A stretch of DNA of 64,000 nucleotides from Diadophis punctatus similis (GCA_023053685.1 JALIGW010000002.1:255120739-255184738), one strand, 5' to 3'; positions 9,979 through 21,142 are shown, numbered from the stretch's first letter. Numbers and translations: made by a program. The notes: generated from the sequence alone by a model not told the origin.

Positions 9979-12288
9979 GTTTCTCCCGAGCGTGGATCCA
10001 TTTATGAGAAGAAAGATATCTATTCTGAGCAAAGCTCTTTCCACATTCCATGCATTTATATGGCTTCTCTCCTGTGTGGATTTTGTTATGGCAAGTAAGA
10101 TCATAGCTCCGAGCAAATGTCTTTCCACAATTCATGCACTTATATGGTTTCTCCCCTGTGTGGATTATTTTGTGGATAGTGAGTCTCCCGCTCAGAGCAA
10201 AGGTCTTTCCACACTCCATGCATTTATACAGCTTCTCTCCTGTGTGGATCTTTTTGTGGATAGTGAGTCTCCCGCTCAGAGCAAATGTCTTTCCACATTC
10301 CGTGCATTTATATGGCTTTTCTCCTGTGTGGATCTTTTTGTGCTTAGTGAGTCCACTGCTATGAGTAAAGGTTTTCCCACACACCATGCATTTATATGGT
10401 TTCTCTCCTGTGTGGATCTTTTTGTGGATAGTAAATTCACTGCTATGTGTAAAGGTTTTCCCACTCTGCATGTATTTATATGGCTTCTCACCTGTGTGGA
10501 TCTTTTTGTGGTTAGTGAGTCCAGTGCTATGAATAAAGGTTTTCCCACACTGCATGCATTTATACGGTTTCTCCGCTGTGTGGATCATCTTATGGGAAAT
10601 AAGTTGACCTCTTCGAGTAAAGGTCTTTCCACATTCCATGCATTTAAATGGCTTCTCCCCTGTATGGATCCATTTGTGTCTTTTGAGATTACTGATCTGA
10701 GCAAAGGTCTTTCCACATTCCATGCATTTATACGGCTTCTCCCGTGCGTGGATCTTTTTGTGGCTAGTGAGTCCACTGCTCAAAGCAAAGGTCTTTCCAC
10801 ACTCCATGCATTTATATGGTTTTTTCCCTGTATGGATCTTTTTGTGGATAGTAAGTCCACTGCTATAAGCAAAGGTTTTCCCACACTCCATGCATTTATA
10901 AGGTTTCCCTCCTGAGTGGACACTTTTATGAGAAGTAAGATTACTTCTTTGAGCAAAGGTCTTTCCGCACTCCATGCATTTATATGGTTTCTCTCCTGAG
11001 TGGATCCTTTTATGGGAAATAAGAGGACTTCTTTGAGCAAAGGTCTTTCCGCACTCCATGCATTTATAGGGTCTCTCTCCTGAGTGGATCCTTTTATGGG
11101 AAATAAGAGTACCTCTTTCAGCAAAGATATTTCCGCACTCCATGCATTTATAGGGTTTCTCTCCTGAGTGGATCCTTTGATGGGAAATAAGATTACCTCT
11201 TTGAGCAAAGGACTTTCCGCACTCCATGCATTTATACGGCTTTTCTCCTGTGTGGATCTTTTTGTGGTTAGTGAGTCCACTGCTATGAGTAAAGATTTTC
11301 CCACACACCATGCATTTATATGGTTTCTCTCCTGTGTGGATTTTTTTGTGGATAGTAAGTCCACTGCTATGAATAAAGGTTTTCCCACACTGCGTGCATT
11401 TATACGGCTTCTTCCCTGTGTGGATCATCTTATGGGAAATAAGTTGACCTTTTCGAGTAAAGGTTTTTCCACATTCCATGCATTTAAATGGCTTCTCCCC
11501 TGTGTGGATCCATTTGTGTCTTCTGACATTATTGATCTGAGCAATGCTCTTTCCACACTCCATGCATTTAAATGGCTTCTCCCCTGTGTGGATCCATTTG
11601 TGTCTTCTGACATTATTGATCTGAGCAATGCTCTTTCCACACTCCATGCATTTATACGGCTTCTCCCCTCTGTGGATCGTCTTATGGCGAATAAGATTAC
11701 CTCTTTGAGCAAAGGTCTTTATACACTCAATGCATTTATACGGTTTCTCTTCTGAGTGGATCCTTTTATGGGAAATAAGATTACTACATCTTCTGAACCT
11801 GTTACCATACTCATTGCATTTGTATGGCTTCTCCCCTGTGTGGTTCCTTTCATGGGAAGTAAGTTGCCTGCTTGTTCTAAAACATTTTCCACATTCCAAA
11901 CATTTATAAGGCTTCTCTTTTGTGTCAATCACTTTTCGAGATGTAAGGGACTTATTTTCAAGAGAAAGAATGAATGTCTCATTGTAATTTTGTCTTTTTA
12001 TAGCATCTTCTCCTTTGTTTTGTGTTAAATAGTGTTCATTTACATGTAATTTAGCTTTGATTAGCTTCATACTTTTTCCAGTATATTTTCCCCTTATTTT
12101 CTCTTGCTGGGCAAGAATATCTTGCATCGAAGCTTCTGTGGAAGATGAGCTTTCCTGATTCCAATTCTTTGACTGGTTTCTCTCATGGCATTCAAATTCC
12201 ATTTGAATTCCAAACTTCTCCGTTCCATCTTTAGCATTGATCACTTGGAACAGTTCGCAAGAATCTTGATTCTCCTGCCCATTATAAC
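9953..12288 (-). CDS. ZNF unit A, terminal exon: 23 C2H2 zinc fingers
   Basis: Final exon of a SCAN-KRAB zinc-finger gene, a predicted nuclear DNA-binding transcription repressor. The exon starts after an AG acceptor (TTTGAAG, then GTTATAATGGG); its first two bases complete a Gly codon begun in the KRAB exon. A roughly 115-residue spacer (GQENQ, ...[14 protein letters not shown]) precedes 23 fingers of form C-x2-C-x12-H-x3-H joined by HTGEKPYKC linkers. Finger 2 has lost its second Cys (CNEYG) and finger 18 both (YMQSG), so those two probably do not bind zinc. Fingers 4 and 5 are an exact 84-bp duplicate. The frame ends ...[13 protein letters not shown], read from a SINE tail. Fully open. Confidence 0.93.
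11487..11654 (-). repeat. Exact tandem duplication of one finger (2 x 84 bp)
   Basis: 11487-11570 and 11571-11654 appear identical base for base and encode the same finger ([10 protein letters not shown] helix) twice. Identity at silent sites indicates a very recent duplication or conversion. Confidence 0.9.
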
Positions 12289-13723
12289 CTTCAAAGCAAA
12301 AGAGAAATAAAAATTATAACAGGGTTAGAGAAAAAAATCAAACCGTAGAAAATCAAGTGAATTTCTTTCTGATTTTTTCCGAAATTCCATTAGGTTGTTT
12401 GCATGCTTACACTGGTATGATAGAGACAGGATGATTTCTATATTCATGAGTCATGAAAGCTTTGAAAATATCTAGAAAACATCTCTTTCTTTACAATTAT
12501 CTATATATCTGCAAATCTAAATCAACGTCAGTTTTGAGTTAAGGAATAATCAGGGGAAACATCCAAGGAGGAATTCGGAAAAAACTTAAGATTTATTGTG
12601 GTGGGTTAATTTCAGCAGAGACCTGTGAGAACTGAAACAATTTTGAAACAAGCTCCTTCTTCCCCAGTGTATCTTGGAGCGGCTGGTCCACAGTGTCTTT
12701 CTGGCAGGCAGGACCCCCGCTTGGCCAGTTCCTTGATGCCAACGATGAAACTTTGGAGCAAAATCCCTTGCTTGAAGCCTCCCATTGGCTTGTAAACACT
12801 CTTCGCACTGAGACTGGAAAGGTTGGGAGGCTTCAAGAATGGCTATTTCACTCCTCCAAAGTCTCATCGGCTTTAGATCTTTGGCTGGATCTGGTACAGG
12901 CTTCAGTTCGCAGGGAATAGAGGCCTAAACTATTTTAGTGCGAAATCACACAAGATCAGAAGTGCAAGATCTCACACTAATGGTCTGACATGATCTCCCA
13001 CTGCAGTACTTTAGGCCTGTGTTCCGCACAAACTGAAGACTGCACAAGATCCAGGGGCAAAGTCTTTGAAAACAAACAGGCCTTCCTTCTGTTTGCAAAG
13101 CATTTTGGATCTCGTGCAGGCCTTGGTTAGCAGAGAACAAGAGACCTAAAGTAATGTAGTGTGGGATCACGTAAAATCAATAGTGCGAGACTTCCCACTA
13201 CTGATTTTGCGTACTCACTACTTGAGGCCTCCTTTTTCTGCAAATGCACCGAAACAGGCAAAGGAACCAATGGCTCGCTACATCGTCGCAACCTAAGTCT
13301 CATCGGGTGTGATGGGGATATAGGTAGAGCGAATGTTGTTGCGGAGCCTCTGCTGACATTCGTGTGAATGACGGCTGTGGTGCTGCAACATTCGTAATTT
13401 CAGGACTGAGTCTTAAGTACTTGGCAGTGGGCTAGGACATAAATTGGAATGGTCGCTTAGTGAAGGGTCGTAACTCGGGGATTACCTGTACCCTAGGATG
13501 CTCTGAGTCACACTGCATGAGTCCTTTGCTCTTGAATTGGTTTGGGAGAATGCTCTTCCATGGGCTGAGTGTGAAAGTTCTGTTCTCACACAATTTAGGG
13601 AGGTTTCATAGGACAAATGACAACACATTCCTCTCACATGACCTCCAGAGGACACATAAAAGCACACTTCATTCTTTTCAGCCTCCACAGATAAGTTCAA
13701 ATAGAAATGGAAAATACAGATAA
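12289..13723 (-). other. Unit A intron between KRAB and finger exons
   Basis: Non-coding. Blocks at about 12745-13480 (for example CCTCCCATTGGCTTGTAAAC and CAGTACTTTAGGCCTGTGTTCC) and 13480-13720 recur in the equivalent introns of units B (30525-32350) and C (39855-40860). This is direct evidence that the three genes arose by tandem duplication. Confidence 0.75.
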
Positions 13724-14530
13724 GAAATCAGGTCCGCAACTTGGGGGTCCTCCTAGACCCACAGCTAAAATTGGATCATCATCTTACCGCTGTGGCTAGG
13801 GGGGCCTTTGCACAGGTTCGCCTGGTGCACCAGTTGCGGCCATACTTGGAGAAGGAGGCTCTACTCACGGTCACTCATGCCCTTGTCACCTCCCGTTTGG
13901 ACTATTGCAACGTGCCCTACATGGGGCTACCCTTGAAGAGTATCCGGAGACTTCAGTTGGTGCAAAATGCGGCTGCGCGTGCTGTGGTGGGTGTGCCAAG
14001 GTACACCCACGTGACACCTATACTCCGCCAGCTGCATTGGTTGCCCAATGTCTCCGGGTACAATTCAAGGTGTTGATCATCATCTTTAAAGCCCTTCATG
14101 GCTTAGGACCAGGCTATCTCCGGGACTGCATTCTGCCTCATACTTCCCTTCGACCGGTTAGGGCCCACAGAGTTGGCCTCCTCCAGGTCCCGTCAGCCAA
14201 GCAATGCTGGCTGGCGGGCCCTAGGGGGAGGGCCTTCTCTGTGGGGGGCCCCGCGCTCTGGAACCAACTTCCCCCAGAGACCCGAACCATCCCCACCCTG
14301 CTGGCCTTCCGAAAAGCCGTCAAGACATGGCTTTTCCTGCAGGCAGGGGGTAGAGACTAATCCATCTGAGCTCTCCCCCGGGTATGTCTGGTGGATGGAT
14401 GTTTTTAAATATTAAATTTTTAATTTTTGTATTTGGTTTTAATTAATGTTTATTTGATGGTGTTCTTGTATTTTTGCTGTACGCCGCCCTGAGTCCCTCG
14501 GGAGTGGGGCGGCATATAAGAATAATTAAT
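13724..14530 (+). mobile_element. L2-like LINE, RT C-terminal region and 3' end
   Basis: Frames at 13741-14076 and 13905-14360 read LGVLLDPQLKLDHHLTAVA, VTSRLDYCN, LQLVQNAAARAVVG, LRQLHWLP, KALHGLGPGYLRD and PALWNQLPPETR, the usual L2-clade ORF2 ending, with one frameshift near 14050. The 3' UTR ends TACGCCGCCCTGAGTCCCTC. It interrupts the conserved intron of unit A; units B and C lack it at this point. Confidence 0.85.
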
Positions 14531-14564
14531 AAATTAATTAATAAATTAATAAATTAATAAATAA

Positions 14565-14643
<79 letters not shown>

Positions 14644-14644
14644 A
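14531..14644 (+). repeat. (TAAA)n microsatellite on L2 tail
   Basis: TAATTAATAAAT units pass into about 22 TAAA units directly after the L2 3' end. Confidence 0.95.
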
Positions 14645-14827
14645 TGGCACTGAAAGCATCTAAGCAAAGAGACATTGACCTCTTTCCTTCCTTGGAGTAC
14701 GAGAAGGCCAGATCCTTTCCTTCTTCCTCCCAGGAGATGATATCTGATCAATTATTTTTTAATTTTAAAAAACCGAACTATAATCTGTCTTCTTGAACTC
14801 TCTGATTGGGGACTAGAAAACTCTTAC

Positions 14828-14957
14828 CCAGAGACACCACATTCCTATGGTTTTCAAGCATGACTTCCGAATGCAGCGCTTTTTGGTCAGGATCCAGCTG
14901 AGACCATTCCTCCTCAGAGAAATACACAGCCACCTCCTCAAAGGACACAAGACTCTC
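14828..14957 (-). CDS. ZNF unit A, KRAB A-box exon
   Basis: Minus-strand exon of 130 bp bounded by a TTCAG acceptor and a CTGG/GTAAGAG donor. It encodes [17 protein letters not shown], then [17 protein letters not shown] and RNVVSLG, a KRAB A box. KRAB domains recruit the TRIM28/KAP1 corepressor. The canonical 'EDVAVYF' is 'EEVAVYF' here and MLENY is MLENH. It starts in phase 0 and ends in phase 1, so it joins the finger exon through a split Gly codon. No KRAB B box was seen. Confidence 0.9.
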
Positions 14958-14989
14958 CTGAACACGGAAAAAAAGAACAGAAGAGGAGG

Positions 14990-15258
14990 ATTCGCAAGAT
15001 CTGTTCAACTTCATCAATGATTTAGACAAGAGGATAGAAGGGGAACTCATCAAATTTGCAGACAAGACCAAATTGACAGGAATACCAACACTCCACAAGA
15101 TAGGCTCGAGATATAGAAGGATTGACAGATTGGCACCTTCTTAACAAAATGAAATTCAATGGTGAGAAATGTAATGTGCTACATTTAGGAAAGAAAAACC
15201 AAATGTACTGGCATGGAATAGGTGATAACTGGCTCAAAAGTAGTAAGTGTAACAGGGG
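14990..15258 (+). mobile_element. CR1 RT fragment upstream of KRAB exon A
   Basis: Encodes [25 protein letters not shown] and MKFNGEKCNVLHLGKKN in broken frames, the central CR1 RT. The same CR1 sits at the same distance from the KRAB exon in units B (32700) and C (41195), so it predates the duplications. Confidence 0.85.
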
Positions 15259-15715
15259 AGACCGGGCTGACGTCGGAGTGAGACGGTTGTGGTGAGCAGA
15301 GCTCTGCGGAGCCCAACCGCTTTCTGCCTGCCTGGGGGCTCTTGAGAGCCAAATTATCCCATTGACGGGATAGGAATTTATTCCTACCAGAGGCGATGTA
15401 TGGATCTTGTTCCCTTGAAGTCATTCTTACTTAGAAAATAAAACCGAGATTTAATTCTAATTAACAAAATATTTATTTCAGTATAAAAGTAACAAAATAT
15501 AAACCTTAATAAGCTACATTTTCTCAGCTAAGAATTCACGTCTGCCTCGGGCGAGGCTTGCAGGAGAAGAAGAAGGAGGAGACAAACTCCTGGAATGCAC
15601 ACATGCGCAGAAATACATGTCACATGTCTGCTTGATTAGAAAATACAGTAAATCTAGAAATATAGTAGAGAAGCTCAACTGGCAATATTCACATCGTGAC
15701 ACCCATAGAGGTAAC
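15259..15715. other. Unclassified, possible LTR-like repeat
   Basis: Contains AAAATAAAACC and an AT-rich centre; no coding signal. It interrupts the CR1 that continues uninterrupted in units B and C. A reverse-strand TGTCACGATG start is suggestive of an LTR, but I found no matching pair or target duplication. Confidence 0.3.
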
Positions 15716-15852
15716 CAGTGGTGGGATTCAAATGATTTAACAACCGGTTCTCTGCCCTAATGATTTCTTCCAACAACCAGTTCATCAAGCTGCTCAGAAA
15801 GTTAACAACCGATTCTCCCGAAGTGGTGCAAACTGGCTGAATCCCACCACTG
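15716..15852. mobile_element. Short non-autonomous hAT
   Basis: Termini CAGTGGTGGGATTCAAAT and CTGAATCCCACCACTG; 8-bp flanks GAGGTAAC (15708-15715) and GAGTTAAC (15853-15860) differ at one base. It contains repeated AACAACCGGTTCT-like motifs. Confidence 0.85.
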
Positions 15853-16440
15853 GAGTTAACAAAGAAAGGAAGGGCTTTCCGTCGATCACAAGTGGACCGC
15901 AGTCCACTTGGTTAGATCCGGAAAATCTTCCTGATAGGCGGAGAAGCCGGCCATTAATGGCTGAACTGGAGGTGTGAAAGCAAGGACAAAGAAAGCACAG
16001 AGAGAAGCAGAAAGTGAAGCAGTGTGCTGGATCTGGGTAAGGATTGTCTAATTTCTACCCAGAAGTAAGTTTAATTCCCCAAATACGTTTAAGAAAAGAG
16101 GGACTTCAGAGAGAAGAAGGGAGGGCACAGGTTTCCTCCCTCCAAAGAAAAGCAGCGAGTTAAAGTTTTGAGCTGATTACAAATCCATTGAAGGTAGAGA
16201 GGGAAGCGACTGGAAAATTAATTTTAAAACGGTAGAGAAAGACTAGACTGGATATTTTAAAAAGAGAAGTAAAATTCAAAGCATGCATGTGGATAAAAGT
16301 ATTTTTAATGAGTTATTTCCCCTTAATAGTGGGCTACAAGTGAAAGTTTACCTTTTTTTTTTCATTACTTACCAACTCATTGTGGAAAAGTAAAAGCGAG
16401 TAATGGTGACATCTACTGGCCAAAGACAATATACAAGAGA

Positions 16441-16560
16441 TTGGATAACAATTTGTTTGAAGTGGTGTACGGTTTCCTGCCTAAGCAGGGAGTTGGACTA
16501 GAAGACCTCCAAGGTCCCTTCCAATTCTTCTCTCCTCTCCTCCTCTCCTCTCCTCGTCCC
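16441..16560 (+). mobile_element. CR1 3'-end fragment with pyrimidine tail
   Basis: Contains GGTTTCCTGCCTAAGCAGG, GTTGGACTAGAAGACCTCC and AAGGTCCCTTCCAATTCT, followed by a (TCTCC)-rich run to about 16565. Confidence 0.8.
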
Positions 16561-17489
16561 TCCTCTTCTAACAAGGAACATTTTGGAAGTGATCAGACTG
16601 AATGTATACACTATGTTTTCAGAACTGTTGCACCTGGTATTTAGAGACAGATTGAAGATAGCGTTTTATCTGGAAACTATCGTGGGAAAAGCGAGACAGG
16701 TGGTAGCTGCCGAAAAGGATTCTGCTTGAATTTTTGTGGAATATAAATACCCTTTGAATGCTCAAAGGGAAAAATGGAAGATAAAAAATTGTTTTGAGAA
16801 CCTGGGAAGAAGACGACTTTGAGTTTAGCTTGACATCTTGGAACACCAGAGAATTAGACAGGGGATTCAGAGGGCCTTGTGGATTATAAATACTTTTCTT
16901 CACTCTTTGAACTTTTATATAAAGGAAGGCCTGTGTGGATTGACCTTGTGCATTATTGGGATTAGCTTCAATAATGTGAAACATTGGAGTATTAAAGATT
17001 GGGGACTCAGCGGGCTTTATGGATTACAAATACTAATTGACAGAAGATAAATATTTTTCCCTTTTCTCCTGTTTTTTAATTCTTTTAAGTTTTTCTCTTT
17101 TTTCTAAGAAGGCCTGTGTGGCTTGATGTTGGATTAACCTGATATCATGGAACATTTAAATAGCAAAAATTACAGACATAGCAGGATTATAATCTTGTGG
17201 ATTATAAATTTAACTGATTGCAACATTGAGATATTGAAGACCGACTGAACCTGAAGGAACTGATCTGTGATCTGTTTGCTTCTGCTATGTCTGTAGAATA
17301 TTGAAGTACTGGGGTGCTGTTAATGATCAGGGTTTGGTGGGTCAATCTCTGGCTGTCAGTAGGTCTGGTGGGTGTACCTGCTGCTAGCTTATAAATAGGG
17401 GAAGGAAGAGTAAGAGGGATTAATATTAGCTGTCGAGATGGCAAGTACTTTGAATGTAAGTAAAATAGGGAGGAAAGCATCTTCTACAC

Positions 17490-17827
17490 CAGTGATGGCG
17501 AACCTATGGCACGCGTGCCACAGGTGACACGCGGAGCCATATCTGCCGGCACGCAAGCCGTTGCCCTAGCTCAGCTCCAGCATGCATGTGCACGTCGGCC
17601 AGCTGATTTTTGGCTCACACGGAGGCTCTGGGAGGACATTTTAGGCTTGTGGAGGGCCTTCGGGGAGCATTTTCACCCTCCCCAGGCTGCAGGGAAACCT
17701 CTGGAGCCTGGTGAGGGCAAAAAATGGGCCTACCGGGCCCACCGGAAGTCAGGAAATGGGCTGTTTCCGGCCTCCAGAAGACCTCTGTGGGGGTGGGGGA
17801 GGCCATTTTTGCCCTCCCCAAGCATTG

Positions 17828-17868
<41 letters not shown>

Positions 17869-18046
17869 TTTGTTTGTTTGTTTATTTGTTTATTTTTTAT
17901 TTATTTATTTATTTATGGTTTCTTATATGCCGCCCAACTCCCAAGGGACTCAGGGCGGCAATTATGGGTGTGGGCACTCGCACGTGCATGATAGCGCACG
18001 CGCATACGCTTTCGGCACCCGAGGGAAAAAAAGTTCGCCATCACTG
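17490..18046. mobile_element. Non-autonomous hAT (GGCGAACCTATGG end type)
   Basis: Termini CAGTGATGGCGAACCTATGG and AAAGTTCGCCATCACTG with an exact 8-bp duplication TTCTACAC (17482-17489 and 18047-18054). It carries a (TTTA)n array (17827-17917) and, next to it, an L2 3' end in reverse (ATGCCGCCCAACTCCC). It sits inside the L1 ORF1. Confidence 0.92.
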
Positions 18047-18304
18047 TTCTACACCAGCATCGGCTGCATCAAGTCCATCTAATCAGAGATCTATAGAGAG
18101 CATGTTACGGCTGGAGAAATCAAATAGATTCCAAAAGGTAATTCAGGCAATGTTTCAATCGATGGAGGAGGCCATGACAAAAAATCATAACGAGATAAAG
18201 AAAGAAGGGGAAGTAAGAAATGAAATGGGAGAGATTAAAGAAAAAATACATAATATTGACAAGATATTTGAGAATTTTCAGCAAATGATAACAAAAAATG
18301 ATCA

Positions 18305-18850
18305 AAGAATTACATTTAGGAAAGAAAAACAAAATGCACAGGTACAGTATATGTGGTACCTTGCTCAACAGTAGTAACTGTGAGAGGGATCTTGGAGTCC
18401 TAGTGGACAACCATTTAAATATCAGCCAGCAGTGTGCAGCAGCTGCCAAAAAAGCCAACACAGTTCTAGGCTGCATAAACAGAGGGATAGAATCAAGATC
18501 ACGCGAAGTGTTCATACCACTTTATAATGCCTTTTTATATGTATGTCTGATTTAATGAAAAGAAGGACTAGGGGGTGACATGATAGCAGTGTTCCAAGAA
18601 GCAATGGATGGAAACTAATCAAGGAGAGAACCAACCTATAACTAAAGATAAATTTCCGGACAGTGGGAAGAATTAATCAGTGGAATGACTTGCCTCCAGA
18701 AATTGTGAGTGCCCCAACACTGGTGGTATTTATGAAGAAATTGGGAAGCCATTTATCTGAAATGTTATAGGGCTTCCTGTCTGAGCAGGGGGTTGGACTA
18801 GAAGATCTCCAAGATCCCTACCAACTCTGTTATTCTGTTCCATTGTTCCC
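18305..18850 (+). mobile_element. CR1 LINE, internally deleted
   Basis: Frame 18298-18555 reads CERDLGVLVDNHLNISQQC and KKANTVLGCINRGIESR; a deletion near 18540 removes the middle, then the 3' UTR ends at GTTGGACTAGAAGATCTCC. The 3' end is followed by TTATTCTGTTCC. Confidence 0.88.
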
Positions 18851-19398
18851 AAATTCTCAAAGCAAATATATGCACTAAGTTAAATGGCTGTGCTTCACAC
18901 AAGTCCTAATTTTAGGTGAGAAAATGGACAATTCTGAAAATTTCTTTGACTGAAGAAATATTTGGGGAAATTTTATCCAACTTCTTTACTAATTCTGCAA
19001 AACCTTTCAGTAAAGTATCTGGAATCCCAGTTCTGGATCAACTGATCTATCGCTCTGTCTATCACTGATTGATCTAGTACTCTGAGCCATTGACTGAATG
19101 GAAGAAAACAAAGAGGAGAAAATTCCTTGAGAAAGTCATTTCTCACCCTTTGTAAAGCGGGATTGTTTGCTCGCCAAATCACGGGGCAACTCAGAGGATT
19201 GGAAACTACTTTGTAGCCCAAAGTATCTTGATTACATGCTCTACATACCCCTCCCTTTGGATTTTAATAGTCTGCTTTATTTTTTAATATGATTTGCTTA
19301 TTTTTGAACTACAGGTTATAAACGAGACTTTTTAAAAATGATAATGTGGCAATGTGAGCATTTACTTATTTTTCATTAGCCTTGCTAATGAAAGTCAA
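18851..19398. other. Unrecognised AT-rich intron sequence
   Basis: A minus-strand frame of 82 codons (19221-18973) has no motif that I recognise. No repeat signature seen. Confidence 0.4.
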
Positions 19399-20094
19399 AG
19401 AACAACCCTAGATGATAGGCTCAAGATCCAGATGGATCTTGACAGACTTGAACACTGGGCCCTATCTAACAAAATTAAATTCAATGTAGAGAAAAATAAA
19501 GTCTTACATTTAGGCAAGAAAAACCAAAAGTACACAAATAGACTGGGGGGAATCAGGCTTATTAGCAGTAACTGTGAGAGGGATCTTGGAGCCTTAGTAA
19601 GACCACACCTAGAATTCTGCATCCAGTTTTGGTCACCACACTATAAAAAAGATGTTGAGACGCTAGAAAAAGTGCAGAGAAGAGCAATCAGGTTGATTAG
19701 GGGACTGTAGACTAAAACATATGAAGAACAGTTTCAGGATCTGGGCATGGCCAGTCTAGTGAAGAGAAGGACCAGGGGAGACATGATAGCAGTGTTCCAA
19801 TATTTGAGGGGCTGACACAGAGAGGATGAGGTCAAGCTATTTTCCAAAGCACCGGAAGGCCAGGCAAAGAATAATGGATGGAAACTGAACAAGGAGAGAT
19901 TCAACCTGGAAATAAGGAGACATTTTCTGACAGTGAAAGCAATCAATCAATGAAACAGAAGTTTCCTTCAGAAGTTGTGGGAGCTTCGTCACTGGAAGCT
20001 TTCAAGAAGAAACTAGACTGCCAACTGTCAGAAATGGTGTAGGGGGGTTGGACTAGATGACCTACAAGGTCCCTTCCAACTCTGTTAATCTGTA
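19399..20094 (+). mobile_element. CR1 LINE, internally deleted
   Basis: Frame 19354-19710 carries LDRLEHWALSNKIKFNVEKN, VLHLGKKN, then a deletion and VRPHLEFCIQFWSPHYKKDV. It ends in AAGGTCCCTTCCAACTCTGT. Confidence 0.9.
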
Positions 20095-20595
20095 CCTTAT
20101 GAGGTCGATAAATTACAAAAAGAACAGAGATCTAGCAGTTCCTGCCACTGTGATACGTTTATTCCTAATTCTTGAAGGATTTTAAAAAATTGCTTCTTGT
20201 AAACTCAAAGTTGGAGTACCTAGCAGAACAAGATAACCAGAGAGAGCTATGCTGGTTGACAGCAACTTGAACCTGCTATTCTGCTGTCCATTTTGTGGAA
20301 GAACAGAAAAATAATCCAGTCCAAACAAGGTGGGGGGGAATAGAAGGAGAGAGCACTCTGCACACCCGCTTCACCTCCTGAAGGGAGAATACTAATTTAA
20401 TAACTTTTCCCTTTCTTACTTGATTTGGAGGTTCAACAGCTGTTTGATCTCCATCATAAAAACCAGAAAACTTCATTCTTTGTTTCTCTGTAAGGAATAA
20501 ATAATTAGCTGCGTAATTAACAAAATAGGAGGTATTTTTTAAAAGAGAAGAGAGCGAAGGTAAGACAGATGGGCAATTGGAGGATCTTCCATTAC

Positions 20596-20710
20596 CTCCT
20601 GACGTGTCCTGACTTGGATCTTCCCAAGGGATCTGCCTGAAAAATAGCTCCTGAGGGATATTTGATAGACTCTTCTTTTCCTCAGGATCTCTGATCTCCA
20701 CAGTGCAGCA
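20596..20710 (-). CDS. ZNF unit A, linker exon after SCAN
   Basis: Minus-strand exon of 115 bp bounded by a TTTGAAG acceptor and a GAG/GTAATGG donor. It encodes CCTVEIRDPEEKKSLSN, then PQELFFRQIPWEDPSQD and TSG. I know of no named domain; its position between SCAN and KRAB suggests the usual acidic linker of SCAN zinc-finger genes. It begins in phase 0 and ends in phase 1, like the KRAB exon, so it cannot join KRAB in frame but can join the finger exon directly. Units B and C lack it: their sequence runs from CR1 straight into the flank that adjoins this exon in A (TTTCAATAGGAGG). Confidence 0.6.
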
Positions 20711-20820
20711 CTTCAAATAGGAGGAAGGAAAAAAGAAGCAGAATTAATGTACATCACATGACATAAAGTGCATTCTTATATTCGGAACACAACCTCAAAG
20801 CCCCCAATATCCATCAGTGT

Positions 20821-21010
20821 GGTTTTAATTTAATTTAATTTAATTTAATTTAATTTAATAATTTGTATGCCGCCCAACTCCCAAGGGACTCTGGGCGGCT
20901 GACAGCATTTCAAATCATTATTACATATAAAAACATATAATTAAAAATTAAAAAAATTAAAAAAATTAAAAAATATCAGACATTCATAACCAAGGGGGGA
21001 GACCCTGGTT
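20821..21010 (-). mobile_element. L2-like 3' end with (TTTAA)n
   Basis: (TTTAA)n at 20825-20862 followed by TATGCCGCCCAACTCCCAAG, the reverse complement of the L2 3' end. Located in the intron between SCAN and linker exons. Confidence 0.7.
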
Positions 21011-21142
21011 GAGTGAGAAAACAATGGAACAATTTCCTACAAGAATTAGTGGAACATCCCCACATATTATGAATGTCAGAGAAGTTTGGGAAGGAGGAGT
21101 GAACTATTCAAACACATTATCTATTCTCTTTTGAGCTCTCAC

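Larger units (their letters stand above)
15870..18304 (+). mobile_element. L1 LINE 5' region: 5' UTR and start of ORF1
   Basis: A long plus-strand leader without frames leads to an ATG at 17438 (MASTLNVSKIGRKASSTP). A hAT interrupts the frame at 17490-18046; with its target duplication discounted the frame resumes in phase and runs on as a charged coiled-coil (EEAMTKNHNEIKKEG, then EMGEIKEKIHNIDKIFE), typical of L1 ORF1. The element stops at 18304, where CR1 begins. A CR1 3' fragment is nested at 16441-16560. The 5' boundary is approximate. Confidence 0.65.

Noticed and set aside
9992..10915. Long plus-strand frames (307, 195, 177 codons) across the finger exons
   Set aside because: They are antisense shadows of the repeated 84-bp finger units, with the same residues recurring every 28 codons (such as [10 protein letters not shown]). 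The minus strand has the real finger pattern.
11000..11700. CRISPR-like regular repeats
   Set aside because: The 84-bp periodicity is the zinc-finger unit (28 codons with the HTGEKPYKC linker); there are no spacers.
14778..15098. 106-codon minus-strand frame as a single-exon protein
   Set aside because: Only 14828-14957 is KRAB; the N-terminal part is antisense CR1 and intron, and both splice signals bound the KRAB segment.
18973..19221. 82-codon minus-strand frame in unit A intron
   Set aside because: No motif, no homologous frame in units B or C, composition like the surrounding intron.
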